From Chaunax sp. Z400 (Eukaryota > Chordata > Actinopteri > Lophiiformes > Chaunacidae): DNA of 64,000 nt. The notes under the pieces are model-generated. The model made no database searches. It was given only the letters and a program-made list of their open reading frames with translations, and was not told where the DNA came from. A program made the position numbers and the translations under genes. The stretch lies in contig CM075192.1 of assembly GCA_037577475.1 (NCBI GenBank), forward strand, positions 5,264,908 to 5,328,907, written 5' to 3'. Shown one piece after another: positions 20,799 through 31,024 of the stretch (position 1 is the stretch's first letter; each line of letters begins with the position of its first letter).

Positions 20799-22330
20799 TT
20801 GACCATCCAGCTGAAGGTATGTGCTTTATCACAAATACTGACTCAAATGTGTCATCATCAATCTGTATATCATTTTCTGTATATGACTGATAAGAGAACA
20901 GGTCTGTGTCTTCATCTGGTTTTCTCTGGTGTGTTTTACTGATATTATTTTCTCATTTTCTTAAAATCTGTTAAGGAACAATTAGAAGAATCATTAGACA
21001 GACATCTTTGTTGTTTGTCCAGGGAATTAAAATCCTAAGAAATAAATACTCATCATTTATGCAAAAACATTTAATAACAGCAATTGTGGCTGAACACAAA
21101 CCGGCTTGTCAATGTATTGTCAAAGGTTAATCAATTAACGATTTAAGTGAATTTTTAAAGCTAAAATTGGTGGTTTTCTTAATATATGATAGTAAACTGA
21201 ATATTTTATAGTGCTGACATAAAAAAAAAATCAAGGAATAAGAATTTGTGAACTTGGACTCAGTTTCCCAACAGCACCTACTGTAAGTACTAGAAACCCA
21301 CTCAAGACGACCAACCACACTTTTAACATATGCTGTTAAATCTGCTCTTGAAAATTTCTATTTACTGAACAACTCAAACCATTTTCTCTGTGTTCCTTCC
21401 CTCAGCTGAGCGTGCATTGGACGCCTACAACTTTTATGGCGTGTGGGGTCGGCGTCCCCGCATCTCATCAGCACAGCATCAGCATGAAAACATCCGAAAG
21501 GTGATCATCAAGAACCTCGAGGAGTCCATCGACAGCGAGGCTCTGAATGACACCATGTCTGTTTTTGGCAACGTTCTGTCTTGCCAGGTAGGAGACTAGT
21601 GTCTGATTCCTTCTTCTCATATCTAATCTGAAGCAGGGCTGTGGTCGACAGTCATTGTTGGAGCATAGTATTGTGACTCTGCAGGTCTAATTGAATGTGT
21701 GTGCTTAGCCTGTTTCCCAATGCAAAGAACATCACAATAGTCGGACTATAAAGTCAGTGTTCATGTACTCTTACTGCGTGTGTGTGGGTCTTAAAAGTAG
21801 CATGTGTTTACTTCCTTTAAGGTGGTTGCCAATGGCTCCAGAGGCTACGGTGTCGTCCGTTTCCAGACCCAGGAGGCAGCCGACCGAGCCATTGACAGAC
21901 TGAATGGCTTGATTTTCAATGAAGTTGTTTGTAAACTGTTTTGGTACAAACTCTTTGTGTAGTGAAAAAAAAAACTGCCGTATTAATATCAGAACTGGTC
22001 TCATTGGAGGCTTTACAGTGATGCTCGATGCAGAGATCACTGAATAGAGTTGTACAGTGTGCAATAATACTTAGAGTAAGCTTGATGATGCTTAAGTAGC
22101 TCATAAAATGTACTGAAAATACTTAAATGGCTTTACAGCTGTGATGAGGAAAACATTTATTAATTTCTGTAATTAATGAGGTTAATGTGTATTAAAATTC
22201 TGCAAAATGTCCATTTTATATTGCAGATTTGTGGCTCGCTTCACTTCAAGCATTATGCCACAACCACAGACTGTTGGTCCCAGGAGGCCTGCCCCTCAGG
22301 TGCCACGCAGGATAGTTGCCCAGCTTGCCG

Positions 22331-22824
22331 GTCTGTCACCTCCACTCAATCAATGATCTAACTACCCAACAGATACAGCTCAGCTGTATGGCTGCTCATT
22401 GAGTGTTTGTGTTGATGTTTCTGTCCCCCTGTTGACTCCTCTTGCAGCAATTCAAAGCCTGGGACCCCCGGCGCCCTTGTCCTGCAGCTGCTGCATCCGT
22501 CATCCCTCAGGAAAGTGATGCAGCAGGAGTTGGCGACACCCAGCGGCAGATGGCGGCTCACAGGATAGCTGCTCAGCGTGCAGGTCATTCACCTCCACTC
22601 AGTCAATGATCTAACTACCCAACAGATACAGCTCAGCTATATGGCTGCTAATTGAGTGTTTGTGTTGACACCTCTTGCAGCAATTCGAAACATGTCACCC
22701 CAGCGCCCTCGTCCTGCATCAGTTGTTCCTTTGGGACCTGTAGTCCCACCGCAGAATGATGCAGGAGGAATTTGCAACATCCCGCAGTTGACGCCTGCTT
22801 GATTACAGGCCATCTTGCAGCAGG
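22331..22824 (+). repeat. Tandem duplication of an intron-exon unit in the PABP-like linker
   Basis: The units 22331-22583 and 22584-22824 each hold an intron (CACCTCCACTCA, ACAGATACAGCTCAGC, GAGTGTTTGTGTTGA, CTCTTGCAG) and an exon starting CAATTC with GCGCCC, CCTGCA and ATGCAG motifs. The introns are nearly identical, the exons less so. The linker was thus extended by exon duplication. Confidence 0.75.
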
Positions 22825-23432
22825 TAGGAATGCACATTTGTTTGTCAGGCCAGACCTACTGATCCACTCTGATCTCTATGTGAGAAAACAGTTCAGTTTG
22901 GAGGTGCAGTCAAAACTTCTTCTCTGATTTGATTCCCTCCATTTAGCCTGCTGTTCATGTTCAGGGACAGGAGCGTCACACCAAATATGGTCATTAGTAG
23001 ATTTGGGTGGATACTGATTTTTATTTCTCCTCTGTAGGGAGAGGTGATCAAACAAGAGAACTAAGAGAGAAATGACTGTAAAACGTCTCTCTCTGTCTCC
23101 ACAGAGACTTTCTCTTTAAGACACAGGAAAGGTGGTTATTGTGGTCCCAACATGATGTTATGGTATGTGTATAGAAATATATTAGATTATTAGACATGTT
23201 TCAATATATATTTAAAGTCTTTTTGTAATTTTAGCCTTTTTAAATTTTTGGTTTTGTGAAATTTTCATAGACCTTTTCTTACATTAATAAGATTTAATTA
23301 TTAAGACTTTAAATGTAAATGGTAGTAATCTTTAGTAACTTCTGTAATTTTAATTCAGTGCACATTATTTAATTTATTTATATTGTATAAATAAGGTTTA
23401 TTATTATTATATCACTATTATAATAGCTGTTA
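22825..23432. other. Downstream flank of the PABP-like gene
   Basis: No RRM or MLLE coding is seen. Acceptor-like ACAG and short frames occur, but nothing convincing. AT-rich from 23160 on. Confidence 0.4.
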
Positions 23433-23690
23433 TTGTTATTGTTGTTGCACATGTCTGTGTCCCTGTCCCACGCTCCCTCTCTCCACCTGTCCTCCCTATC
23501 TATCTCCCCCTCCTCATCTATCTCCTCATCTCTCTCTCTCTATCTCTCTCACCCCAACCGGTCAAAGCAGAGGCCGCCCACCTTGAGTCTCGTATCTGCT
23601 CGATGGTTTCTGCCTTTTAAAAAGGCAGTTTTTCCTCACCACTGTGGCCAAGTGCTTGCTCAAGGCGGATTGTTGGGTCTCTTTAGGATA
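23433..23690 (+). mobile_element. L2-like LINE 3' UTR fragment
   Basis: Same family as 880-1206: a CT-rich tract, then CCCCAACCGGTCAAAGCAG at about 23552-23570 and GTGCTTGCTCAAGGCGG...GTTGGGTCT. Preceded by TAGCTGTTATTGTTATTGTTG, which also occurs near 40800 next to an L2-type C-terminus. Confidence 0.6.
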
Positions 23691-23820
23691 ATTTATAGAT
23701 TTTTATCCATGATTTTTATCCATTTGAACCCTTTTTAAAATTTGAATATTTGCTTCTGTTAAATTTCTATATACTTTTAATTTTTGAAATAAGAATTATT
23801 ATCCTTTTAAAAAAATCTAA

Positions 23821-23904
23821 AAATTTACTTTTGTTCTAAACAGGACTGGTTGTTACAATACATTCTAGGGATTGTAACAACCAGTCCTATTTAGAAGCAA
23901 ATTT
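23821..23904. repeat. Hairpin-forming inverted repeat, possible MITE
   Basis: 23842-23859 (AGGACTGGTTGTTACAAT) and 23871-23888 are perfect reverse complements with an 11-base loop. Weaker pairing extends outward to AAATTT on both sides, giving a stem of about 36 bases. Confidence 0.8.
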
Positions 23905-24265
23905 AATTCTTCAATTGTTCAATTGTTAAAGTTTTAATTGTAAATGTTTTGTAATTATAAATGACAGTAAATTCCTTAATTTGACTAATTTTTATTCTGT
24001 GCATGTTGTTTGATAAGTATAGTATAAATAAACTTTATTATTGTTATAAATATAAAACATATGGTATGTGTCTGTGTTTGGCTGTTAGAGAAAGTATCAG
24101 AATAAGATGACTGTTCCTATGACTGCTGACAACTGGATCCAGTTTCTAAATATGTTGGTTCTACTGGGCAAATCAAATTAATTAAGAACTTATTCACAAA
24201 ATGAAACCGATGCTCTGAAGATGACCTACGTCCACTAAAGATGGAGAACTGGAAAGGAGACATTT
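23905..24265. other. AT-rich intergenic sequence
   Basis: Nothing recognised besides an AATAAA-like word near 24025. Confidence 0.4.
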
Positions 24266-24760
24266 TATTATTATTATTAATCCTTTATTTGAACAGGTTG
24301 TCTCATGGAGGTCTGGATCTCTTTTTCAAGAGAGACCTGAGTCCAAAAAAAGGAACATATAGATTTAAAACAGACGAACACACAGATCATTTACAGACAC
24401 GTGTAAATATTCCATAATTTAAAGAAAACAATTACAAGTTTGATTGTAATCATAGAAAAGTGACTTGAAACTGTTCAAATATAGTAAGAATGTAACTTGA
24501 TACATGTTTGAGGTTCATTCCATTTGTATGCAGCGTAGAATTTGAACCTACTTCTGCCAAGTTCAGTGTGACCAGGAGGAAGAACTAATGTTAAAATGTC
24601 CTGTGACCTGACACTGTGGGTACTGTGTTTGAATTCAACCAGACAGCAGCGGTAACTCGGTACTTTAAGTAGCAGGGCCTCAGAAATAAACCACATGCAA
24701 TGCTGCTGCCTTCTGTCTGTTACAGAGGATCATCCCACCTTTTAATATAGGCTGCAAAGG
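24266..24760 (-). mobile_element. Non-LTR retrotransposon C-terminus and 3' end
   Basis: On the minus strand 24475-24696 reads LTLVLPPGHTELGRSRFKFY then AAYKWNEPQTCIKLHS, like the C-terminal part of fish LINE ORF2. After it comes the 3' end with GGTCTCTCTTGAAAAAGAGAT and GACAACCTGTTCAAATAAAGG, then (AAT)n at about 24268-24280. It is only a fragment. Confidence 0.6.
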
Positions 24761-25034
24761 TGAGTGAGGAATGTTTCACCTGTGATGAAGAAAAACACGC
24801 TGTGATAAACAAAGCCAAGAGGTTTTAATGTAGAGGGAGAAACATGCATATATAGAATATCACCTTCATCAATGTCAGCTGGGATAGGCTCCAGACCTAT
24901 TTAAGAGCCTAGAACTTCACTATATGACAACTATAATTATTCCAATTAATTCAAATGTAATTACTATTACATGGTGTAATGACGTGGTATAGCACACCCT
25001 ATATACAGAGGCTACAGTCCTGGTGAGACAAATG
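24761..25034. other. Intergenic, nothing recognised
   Basis: No coding or repeat structure beyond a short ATATATAG run near 24850. Confidence 0.3.
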
Positions 25035-25052
25035 GCCGATGATAGATTGATG

Positions 25053-25086
<34 letters not shown>

Positions 25087-25210
25087 TAGATGACAGATAA
25101 ACGGAAGGACGAATAGATACATAGATAGATAGACAGACAGACTGACGGACGAATAGATAGATAGACAGATAGACAGACAGACAGACAGGCAGGCAGGCAG
25201 GCAGGCATGC

Positions 25211-25241
<31 letters not shown>

Positions 25242-25795
25242 TTGATGACAGACAGCGGACGGACGGATGGACGGATGGATAGGCAGAGAGATAGATAGAG
25301 AGACAGACAGACAGACAGACAGACAGGCAGGCAGGCAGGCAGATAGGTAGGTAGATAGATAGATTGATAGACAGACAGACAGACAGATAGATAGATGACA
25401 GACAGACAGACAGATAGACAGAGAGAGAAAGACAGATAGATAGAAAGACAGATAGTGAGACAGACACAGATATAGAGACAGACAGACAGACGGATAAACA
25501 GACGGACAGACAGACAGGCAGGCAGGCAGGCAGGCAGGCAGATAGGTAGATAGATTGATAGATAGATATATAGATAGACAGACAGACAGACAGATAGACA
25601 GAGAGAAAGACAGATAGATAGAAAGACAGATAGTGAGACAGACAGATATAGAGACAGACAGACAGACGGATAAACAGACAGACAGACAGACAGACAGATA
25701 GAGAGATAGAAAGACTGATTGACAGACAGACAGATGGACAGATAGACAGATAGATAGACAGATAGATAGATAGACAGATAGATAGATAGATACTT
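25035..25795. repeat. Long compound GATA/GACA/GGCA microsatellite
   Basis: About 760 bases of 4-base units, mainly GACA and GATA with inserted GGCA, GGAC and GATG runs. Internal higher-order copies are visible: a block with (GGCA)n, GATAGGTA, GATAGATTGATA occurs near 25325-25365 and again near 25518-25560. The open frames on the minus strand (for example 25012-25467, repeated SVCLSVCLS) only reflect the repeat. It ends at ACTTTATTGATCC, a common 3' terminus of fish retroposons, so it may have grown from an element's tail. GATA/GACA arrays are known as Bkm-type repeats. Confidence 0.95.
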
Positions 25796-26115
25796 TATTG
25801 ATCCAGAAGGAAATTTAGTTCACAGTGGGTTTATCAGAACTTTAATACTGAAATTGATTGCTGCTGCTAAAAAAAGGTTAAAGTGCAAAGTGAAAGAAAA
25901 GATGCAAAATTAGTAAAGATGCTGACAAACCAATACACATGAAGAATGAGGAGAAGCTGAAAAATGCTAAAATGCCAGCTAGTAGGTAGTTAGTGTGTAA
26001 TTAGTTATTAACATTGCCACTTGTTATATGGTTCTGTGCATTAATGGCTGTTACATTTCCACCTCTGTATGTTGTGATGTGCCTGGGTCAAATATATGAC
26101 ATATTTTATATTTTA
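25796..26115. other. Flank of microsatellite, probably retroposon 3' part
   Basis: ACTTTATTGATCCAGAAGGAAATTT resembles the end of a teleost non-LTR element read on the minus strand. No coding is seen in the remaining 280 bases. Confidence 0.35.
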
Positions 26116-26117
26116 AG

Positions 26118-26990
26118 TTAAACAATAAAACTTTTGCCAGCATTCATCTGTTTAGAATTTGTCATGGTCTCTTTCTCTAGCAGGAGTGCTGAGATCCACT
26201 TACTTTGGATTGGTATTATCTGATCTTTTTGCCCAGGGACCACTAAAGCAGGCACACTGAATGCACACCCATACACCCCCATCTTCAAGTTATGTATACA
26301 TTTGGGCCTAACCTTCACTCCACCACAGCCAATGAGTATAATGTCATGGGGAGTGTCATTGGGTTCAAACGCTAATCCAACACTCTTTAACACTTGCTCA
26401 GCCACTTCACTAATGGTGCAAGCCATGGAACCATTATCTAGCAAGGCTTGGAGTGAGTTTTTATCATCCACCTGTGCATTGCTGTAAAACAGACTATCAG
26501 CTGTATCAAGTCTGACTATATTCTGGAACAGTAAAACGGTACCAGGTGGAGCAGATTTCAAGTTGTCTTGGTATACAGACTGTGCATCATTGTTGAGGTT
26601 GAGGGTTTCATCACTGTCACTCACATTGTCCCCTCCAAAATGTGAGTGACTTAGTTTCCCTGGTCAGGTGAGGAACCATTCTGTTGCACGGCAGGTGTTT
26701 TCAGGCAGTTTCTCCGCTGATGTCGAATTTCTAGGCAGCCCAGACATCTTTTTTCTTTCATATCCCTATATGTTCGTATTGAGTGGGAACTGTTACCACA
26801 GACCAGGCATGGGGTGAAGCGGCTTAATGGTGGGGGGTGGGGTCTAGCTACAGAAGGAACAGGCTGGCTATTACGCTCCAACGCTCTTTCCAACATGCTA
26901 AACACGTTCATCAGCATTTGGTTCTGGAGCAGCTGATTCACTTGGCTTTACTGGATTAGCTGGGGTGCACCTAGCTGTGTTTACATGAGT
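26118..26990 (-). mobile_element. LTR retrotransposon gag zinc-knuckle and protease remnant
   Basis: Minus-strand frames at 26651-26941 and 26118-26624. The first has a Cys/His-rich region (CLVCGNSSHSIRTYRD and CLGCLEIRHQRRNC), like a decayed pair of zinc knuckles. The second has LQALLDNGSMACTISE, then IILIGCGGVKV, a retropepsin-like aspartic protease with its flap or C-terminal part. The active triad D-S/T-G is D-N-G here, so the enzyme would be impaired. The two frames are separated by a stop or shift and no reverse transcriptase follows. Order and motifs fit a Ty3/gypsy-like fish element. Confidence 0.6.
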
Positions 26991-27355
26991 GTACTCAGCG
27001 TCAGGCTCTGGGGGGCTGCAAGCTGTTACCGCAGACCCTCTCCACATCCACAGTACACTGACAGCTATCTGTTACCGAGATACGGTCCTAGGTTCACATG
27101 TCATTCTCAGGATACAGCAATCAGGCATCACCTTCATGCAGGACAATGCCAGACCACATGTGGCTCATGTCTGTCAGGAGTAGCCTCCCTGGACTAGAAC
27201 AATGTTGCTGTCCTTCCTTGACCAGCATATTCACCAGATCTCAACCCAATAGAGCATCTGTGGGACGTTCAGGATCACCGGGTGAGAGAGAGAGATCCTG
27301 CTCCAGCAACACATGAACAACTTGTCACAGCTCTGCAGGAAGAATGACGTCATCC
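26991..27355 (+). mobile_element. Tc1-like transposase C-terminal fragment
   Basis: Reads GLQAVTADPLHIHSTLTA, then YRDTVLGSHV, MQDNARPHVAHVCQE (second catalytic Asp), then in another frame PDLNPIEHLWD (third catalytic residue) at about 27234-27266 and a PATHEQLVTALQEE end. The order is that of a Tc1/mariner DDE transposase. A TAG after CQE, frameshifts and loss of the N-terminal half make it inactive. Confidence 0.8.
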
Positions 27356-27587
27356 TACAAGTCCAGATTAATGTCTTATCCATTCAGGAGGTGTAAAGCA
27401 GTGATAAATGCTGGAGGTGGTCACACTGTTGTTCTCTGTCTCATCATCCACACTTTTTGACTTGTAAACACGAAGGCTAACAACCTCTAATTTGTAGAAA
27501 AATTATTTTTCTGTGTGGTTAGAGTGTGAATAAAGCTGTGTCAACCATAAGGATAAGGCTCCATAAGGAGCCATCATTTCATCAATC

Positions 27588-27926
27588 ATTTCACTTCTCT
27601 TCCTTTCACAATATTGTTTGATTTGTACATGTATCAACGCAATAAAATGTTATGATATAAAAGACCTTGATCATATCTTATTATAGATTCACATTAATGT
27701 GATTTATCTTGTGTTAGAAGAGACACTGAAATACAATGATTACACATGTATACATACAGCTATGGCCCGTTAGTGTTTGCTAGGTATGTGCTCTCTGAGT
27801 ACCCTTTTAGTTTAAATATTGAAATTACATCCCAACGTGGTCATAAGCAGAGATAAACAGGAATATTTATCATACCCAGGTGAAAATCTAAATGTCCATG
27901 TTCTACTCAAAGTTAACAAAAAGAAA
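27588..27926. repeat. Dispersed repeat family T, internal part, copy 1
   Basis: Shares most of its sequence with 29151-29467, in the same orientation: CATTTCACTTCTCTTCCTTTCAC, TAGATTCACATTAAT, GTTAGTGTTTGCTAGGTATG, CTCTCTGAGTACCC and ACTCAAAGTTAACAAAAA. No coding capacity. Confidence 0.85.
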
Positions 27927-28142
27927 TCTCACCAACACCATTGTTTACACTGTTATGGCTGTGTTATGACTAAATGATGCTTATGCATGATTTAACATGT
28001 TTTGGTTGTTTCTACTTAAAAAAGTCGCTTCAGTGAATCACATGTTTGTTTTTTTCAGTAGATTAGGGTTAGTGAAAGGAAAATATTGGGTTTTTAAAAT
28101 TTAGCATTTCTACTGTTGCTCAGTATATACTGTGTGTATATA

Positions 28143-28207
28143 TACAGTACCAGGAAATAGTTTGGACACAGTTTCCCATCCAACAGTGTCCAAATTTTTG
28201 ACTGGTA

Positions 28208-28212
<5 letters not shown>
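28143..28212. mobile_element. 70-bp Tc1-type MITE
   Basis: ACAGTACCAGGAAATAGTTTG at one end and CAAATTTTTGACTGGTAGTGT at the other form an imperfect inverted repeat, bounded by TA on both sides. The consensus (CAGTACCAGTCAAAAGTTTGG) is a well-known Tc1 terminal sequence. It abuts a (TA)n run at 28211-28240. Confidence 0.65.
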
Positions 28213-28240
<28 letters not shown>

Positions 28241-28245
<5 letters not shown>

Positions 28246-29096
28246 GAGCATAGTGTCTGAACAGGCTTTATGTACTGACCGACCAATAAAAATACTCATC
28301 ATGCTGCACACACATCAACACAGGAAACAACATGAGCTGTTGTGATGTAATTACTTTTCATTTGATGTGAAAAATGATTCAAAGTCAATGAGATGGAAAG
28401 TGTTCTGCAGTCTATCACAGGAACTGACATTGTTTACTTCCCTCCAACACATCATTTGCTCTATCTTACAGTCACAATTATTCTCTCTGTCTTACTGTCA
28501 TACACATTGCACAATAGTGTATCACAGCACGCCTCATTTAACCAGACAGCATTGTGCGCATGCGTGTGTGTGCAATTCCTTATGTTTCTGTTGTTGGTGT
28601 CTATTTGTTTTCATTTTGATGTCAGTTAGTATTTGGATTCATACAAGATTTATCTCCCTCTTGTTGAGCTGAGCTGACAAACATCATTGTGTTGTTTATG
28701 CTTTTATACCTTATTTACACCTTATATTTACATGTGAATATCTTATCTAAATAAGAGCAAATGCATGTAAATGTGTGTTAATTGCATCAGGGCCATATGA
28801 ACTAAGGAATCCTCAATTTGTAATTCATTAATTTCTTTGGTTATTGTTGACTTTAATATTTGTTTTTTTGAAATGTAACCCACTGTAATTTGACTCATCA
28901 TATCTCAGCCATTTGGACAGTTTGGCCACATTATATAAAAAGTAAAAAATTCAACCAACTGTCCCTCTGCCTAAGATGTTTTGCTTTTATCAATTATATA
29001 TATATATATATATATAATACAATGAGTTTGCTGATATTAGATTTTAGTAACATTTTTTAAAAATTTTAACTGTGAAATAGTATGTATGTATATTGT
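28241..29096. other. AT-rich intergenic DNA
   Basis: Includes a (TA)n run near 28995-29018. The frame at 28367-28672 (101 residues) has no recognised motif and is probably chance. Confidence 0.4.
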
Positions 29097-29866
29097 TTGT
29101 CACTGTAATGTCTTCATAATTGTCATATTTTGTCTTCATATTTGATGTTCATTTCACTTCTCTTCCTTTCACTATACTGTTTGATCATCCAATGTCTTAT
29201 CATAGATTCACATTAATAGGGTTTATCTTGTGTTAAAAGGGACACTGAAATACAACGATTACACACGTATACATACAGATAATGAAACTTGCAATTTTAG
29301 CAGCTTTGGCCCGTTAGTGTTTGCTAGGTATGTGCTCTCTGAGTACCCTTTTAGTTTGAATATTGAAATTACTGCCCAACGTGGTCATAAGCAGAGATAA
29401 ACAGGAATATTTATCATACCCAGGTGAAAATCTAAATGTCCATGTTCTACTCAAAGTTAACAAAAACTAATTTTTTCATGCTTCTTACAATTGTTTTGTT
29501 TTTTTTACTTTGAAATGTATCTGTGTTTTGTATTCCGATGAACTTGGACAAACCTATTAAACCTATTAGCTAACTAGAATGGGACTTGAAAAGTACATAC
29601 CTCTGCAAAGGTGACAGAACATTTCCTTGATCCACATCTTGATCCAGATCCACCTTGAAATCTACTTACCTCTTATCCATTCTAAGGGCCACCTTTGTAG
29701 AAAATTTCATTGAAATCTGTGAGGAACTAACTAACTAACTAACTAACAGACAGACAGTCAAAGGTGATGAAAACATCCCCTCCTTGATGGAGGTAAAGCT
29801 GAAGACAGGATATTGATAGAGGAATGAAGACAAAATATGACAATTATGAGGACATTAAAGAGATAA
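29097..29866. mobile_element. Non-autonomous DNA element, family T, with ~34-bp terminal inverted repeats
   Basis: TAATGTCTTCATAATTGTCATATTTTGTCTTCAT at about 29107-29140 is the reverse complement, with one mismatch, of about 29825-29858. Inside are a unit repeated at 27588-27926 and a segment (CCTTGATCCACATCTTGATCC to GATGGAGGTAAAG, about 29628-29798) that resembles a common teleost repeat. There is no transposase frame. An additional half copy is at 62160-62236. Confidence 0.6.
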
Positions 29867-29939
29867 GCCATATAAATATACTAGTATTAATGAAAATAAT
29901 GTTAACAAACTGATGCATGTGTTGGGAAATGTATCAATG

Positions 29940-30110
29940 TTACAGAAAGTGAAATAAAAATAAAAACAATCCTGGATCCACACCTTGATCTAGATCCAAC
30001 TCAAAATCTTATTCCCCCCACCCCAACTCCAAGAGCCACCTGTCTAAAAATGACAAATAATTAAAGAATAATTTAAATCTGTTAACTTTTTGAGATATTG
30101 TGCACATTTA
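29940..30110. repeat. Further partial copy of the family T right part
   Basis: CTGGATCCACACCTTGATCTAGATCC and TTAACTTTTTGAGATATTGTGC are diverged forms of the segment at 29628-29798. Similar fragments are seen near 32590-32710 and 57110-57215. Confidence 0.4.
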
Positions 30111-31024
30111 TTTTCATCCGAAGTTGGTCCTTACTCTCAGAAACACCTGCTTCAGCTCTTTTTTTTGCATGTAATCAGATGCCTTTGTCCCAATAATGTT
30201 CTTGGATGAGTTATTGTACATTAATACCAGGTGGGAATGGTGTGTTCAACTGCTGTCAGCGACAACACAAAACTTCAAATCCTCATTTTAAAATACTCGA
30301 AGTGGCATGTTATCACAACACACATTAGACAAAGAAGAACTGTGATGAAATACTTGCTCTGAGGAAAACAGGGAAGATTATGGTAAGTGAATGAAAACAA
30401 CCCACAGACAGAACTTTTACAGTCCAACCCTAACATGATGGTGCAGTGTCTCCCTGTGTACACCTGATGGCAGTATGACTCCAGCTCTGAAACTTACCCT
30501 GAATTATCCCCCCTCTTTGTTCTCCTGCCAATTTCTCCTCCTCTGCTGTCTTTTTTCATACAACATCTATGAGAGGAGAGAAAAAGAGAAAAAAAAAAGT
30601 GTCCTCGGGTTAAAATAAATAGCCTTTCACAGTTAATTTAATTGACTATTTTGTACAAAATCGAGGTAATTCTGCCTCGGCTGCAATAGCAAACAAGAAT
30701 AGCTTTGCCTTGGCAATCAGTTATCACGCAAACACAGAGAAAGGCTTTAATCTGCTTCTATCACAGAGGAGACACAGCTGAAGTTTGCTCAGTCACTGTG
30801 AGGCACCTGTTTTCTTAAATGTCGTAAGATCTCTGCAGAGGAAAAATACACTCTCACTGGAGGAAGGGATAAAATATGTGATGTAAAATATTTATATTCA
30901 GTAAGAGGAGAAAGAGAACAACAACATAAAGAATGATGAGTACAATAAAAGATGTAAAGTAGATGTTTTATGTCCCTTTTGACTTTAAAATGGATGCATA
31001 TACATTTTAAGGAAGCTTCATGTG
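30111..31024. other. Intergenic; candidate conserved non-coding stretch 30590-30830
   Basis: No gene. The part from 30590 to 30830 is repeat-free and balanced in composition (CAGTTAATTTAATTGAC, CTTGGCAATCAGTTATCACG), unlike its AT-rich flanks. Its status as conserved is a guess. Confidence 0.3.

Larger units (their letters stand above)
17129..21223. repeat. Segmental duplication block B, copy 2
   Basis: Matches 4094-7408 with few substitutions. The length difference is due mainly to the 753-base solo LTR plus 5-base target duplication at 20046-20803 and a template-switch change at 19548-19590. It is continuous with exon 2 of the PABP-like gene, so its right flank is ancestral, whereas copy 1 keeps the left flank of the LTR. 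Confidence 0.9.
19860..22824 (+). pseudogene. PABP-like gene, RRM1-RRM2-linker, disrupted
   Basis: Exon 1 (19860-20045, resuming 20799-20816) is split by a solo LTR. Exon 2 is 21406-21587 (ERALDAYNFY, IIKNLEESIDSEALND, FGNVLSCQ) and exon 3 starts 21822 (VVANGSRGYGVVRFQTQEAA), giving RRM2 with RNP2 IIKNL and RNP1 GYGVVRF. Exon 4 starts 22227 (FVARF, then QPQTVGPRRPAPQVP). Linker exons at 22448-22583 and from 22681 follow. Cytoplasmic PABPs have four RRMs, a linker and a MLLE domain; RRM3, RRM4 and MLLE are not found. Other defects: the usual exon 3/4 junction (split Val codon) has no GT donor at that point and the nearby GTAAAC at 21931 shifts the frame; an extra C near 22467 shifts exon 5; a TGA lies at 22799-22801. 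It is probably a pseudogene or a rapidly decaying germline-type paralogue. Confidence 0.68.

Noticed and set aside
25012..25467. 151-residue minus-strand frame of repeated SVCLSVCLS
   Set aside because: It is a translation of the GATA/GACA microsatellite, not a protein gene.
25035..25795. CRISPR-like array
   Set aside because: The units are 4-base microsatellite repeats without spacers, in a eukaryotic genome.
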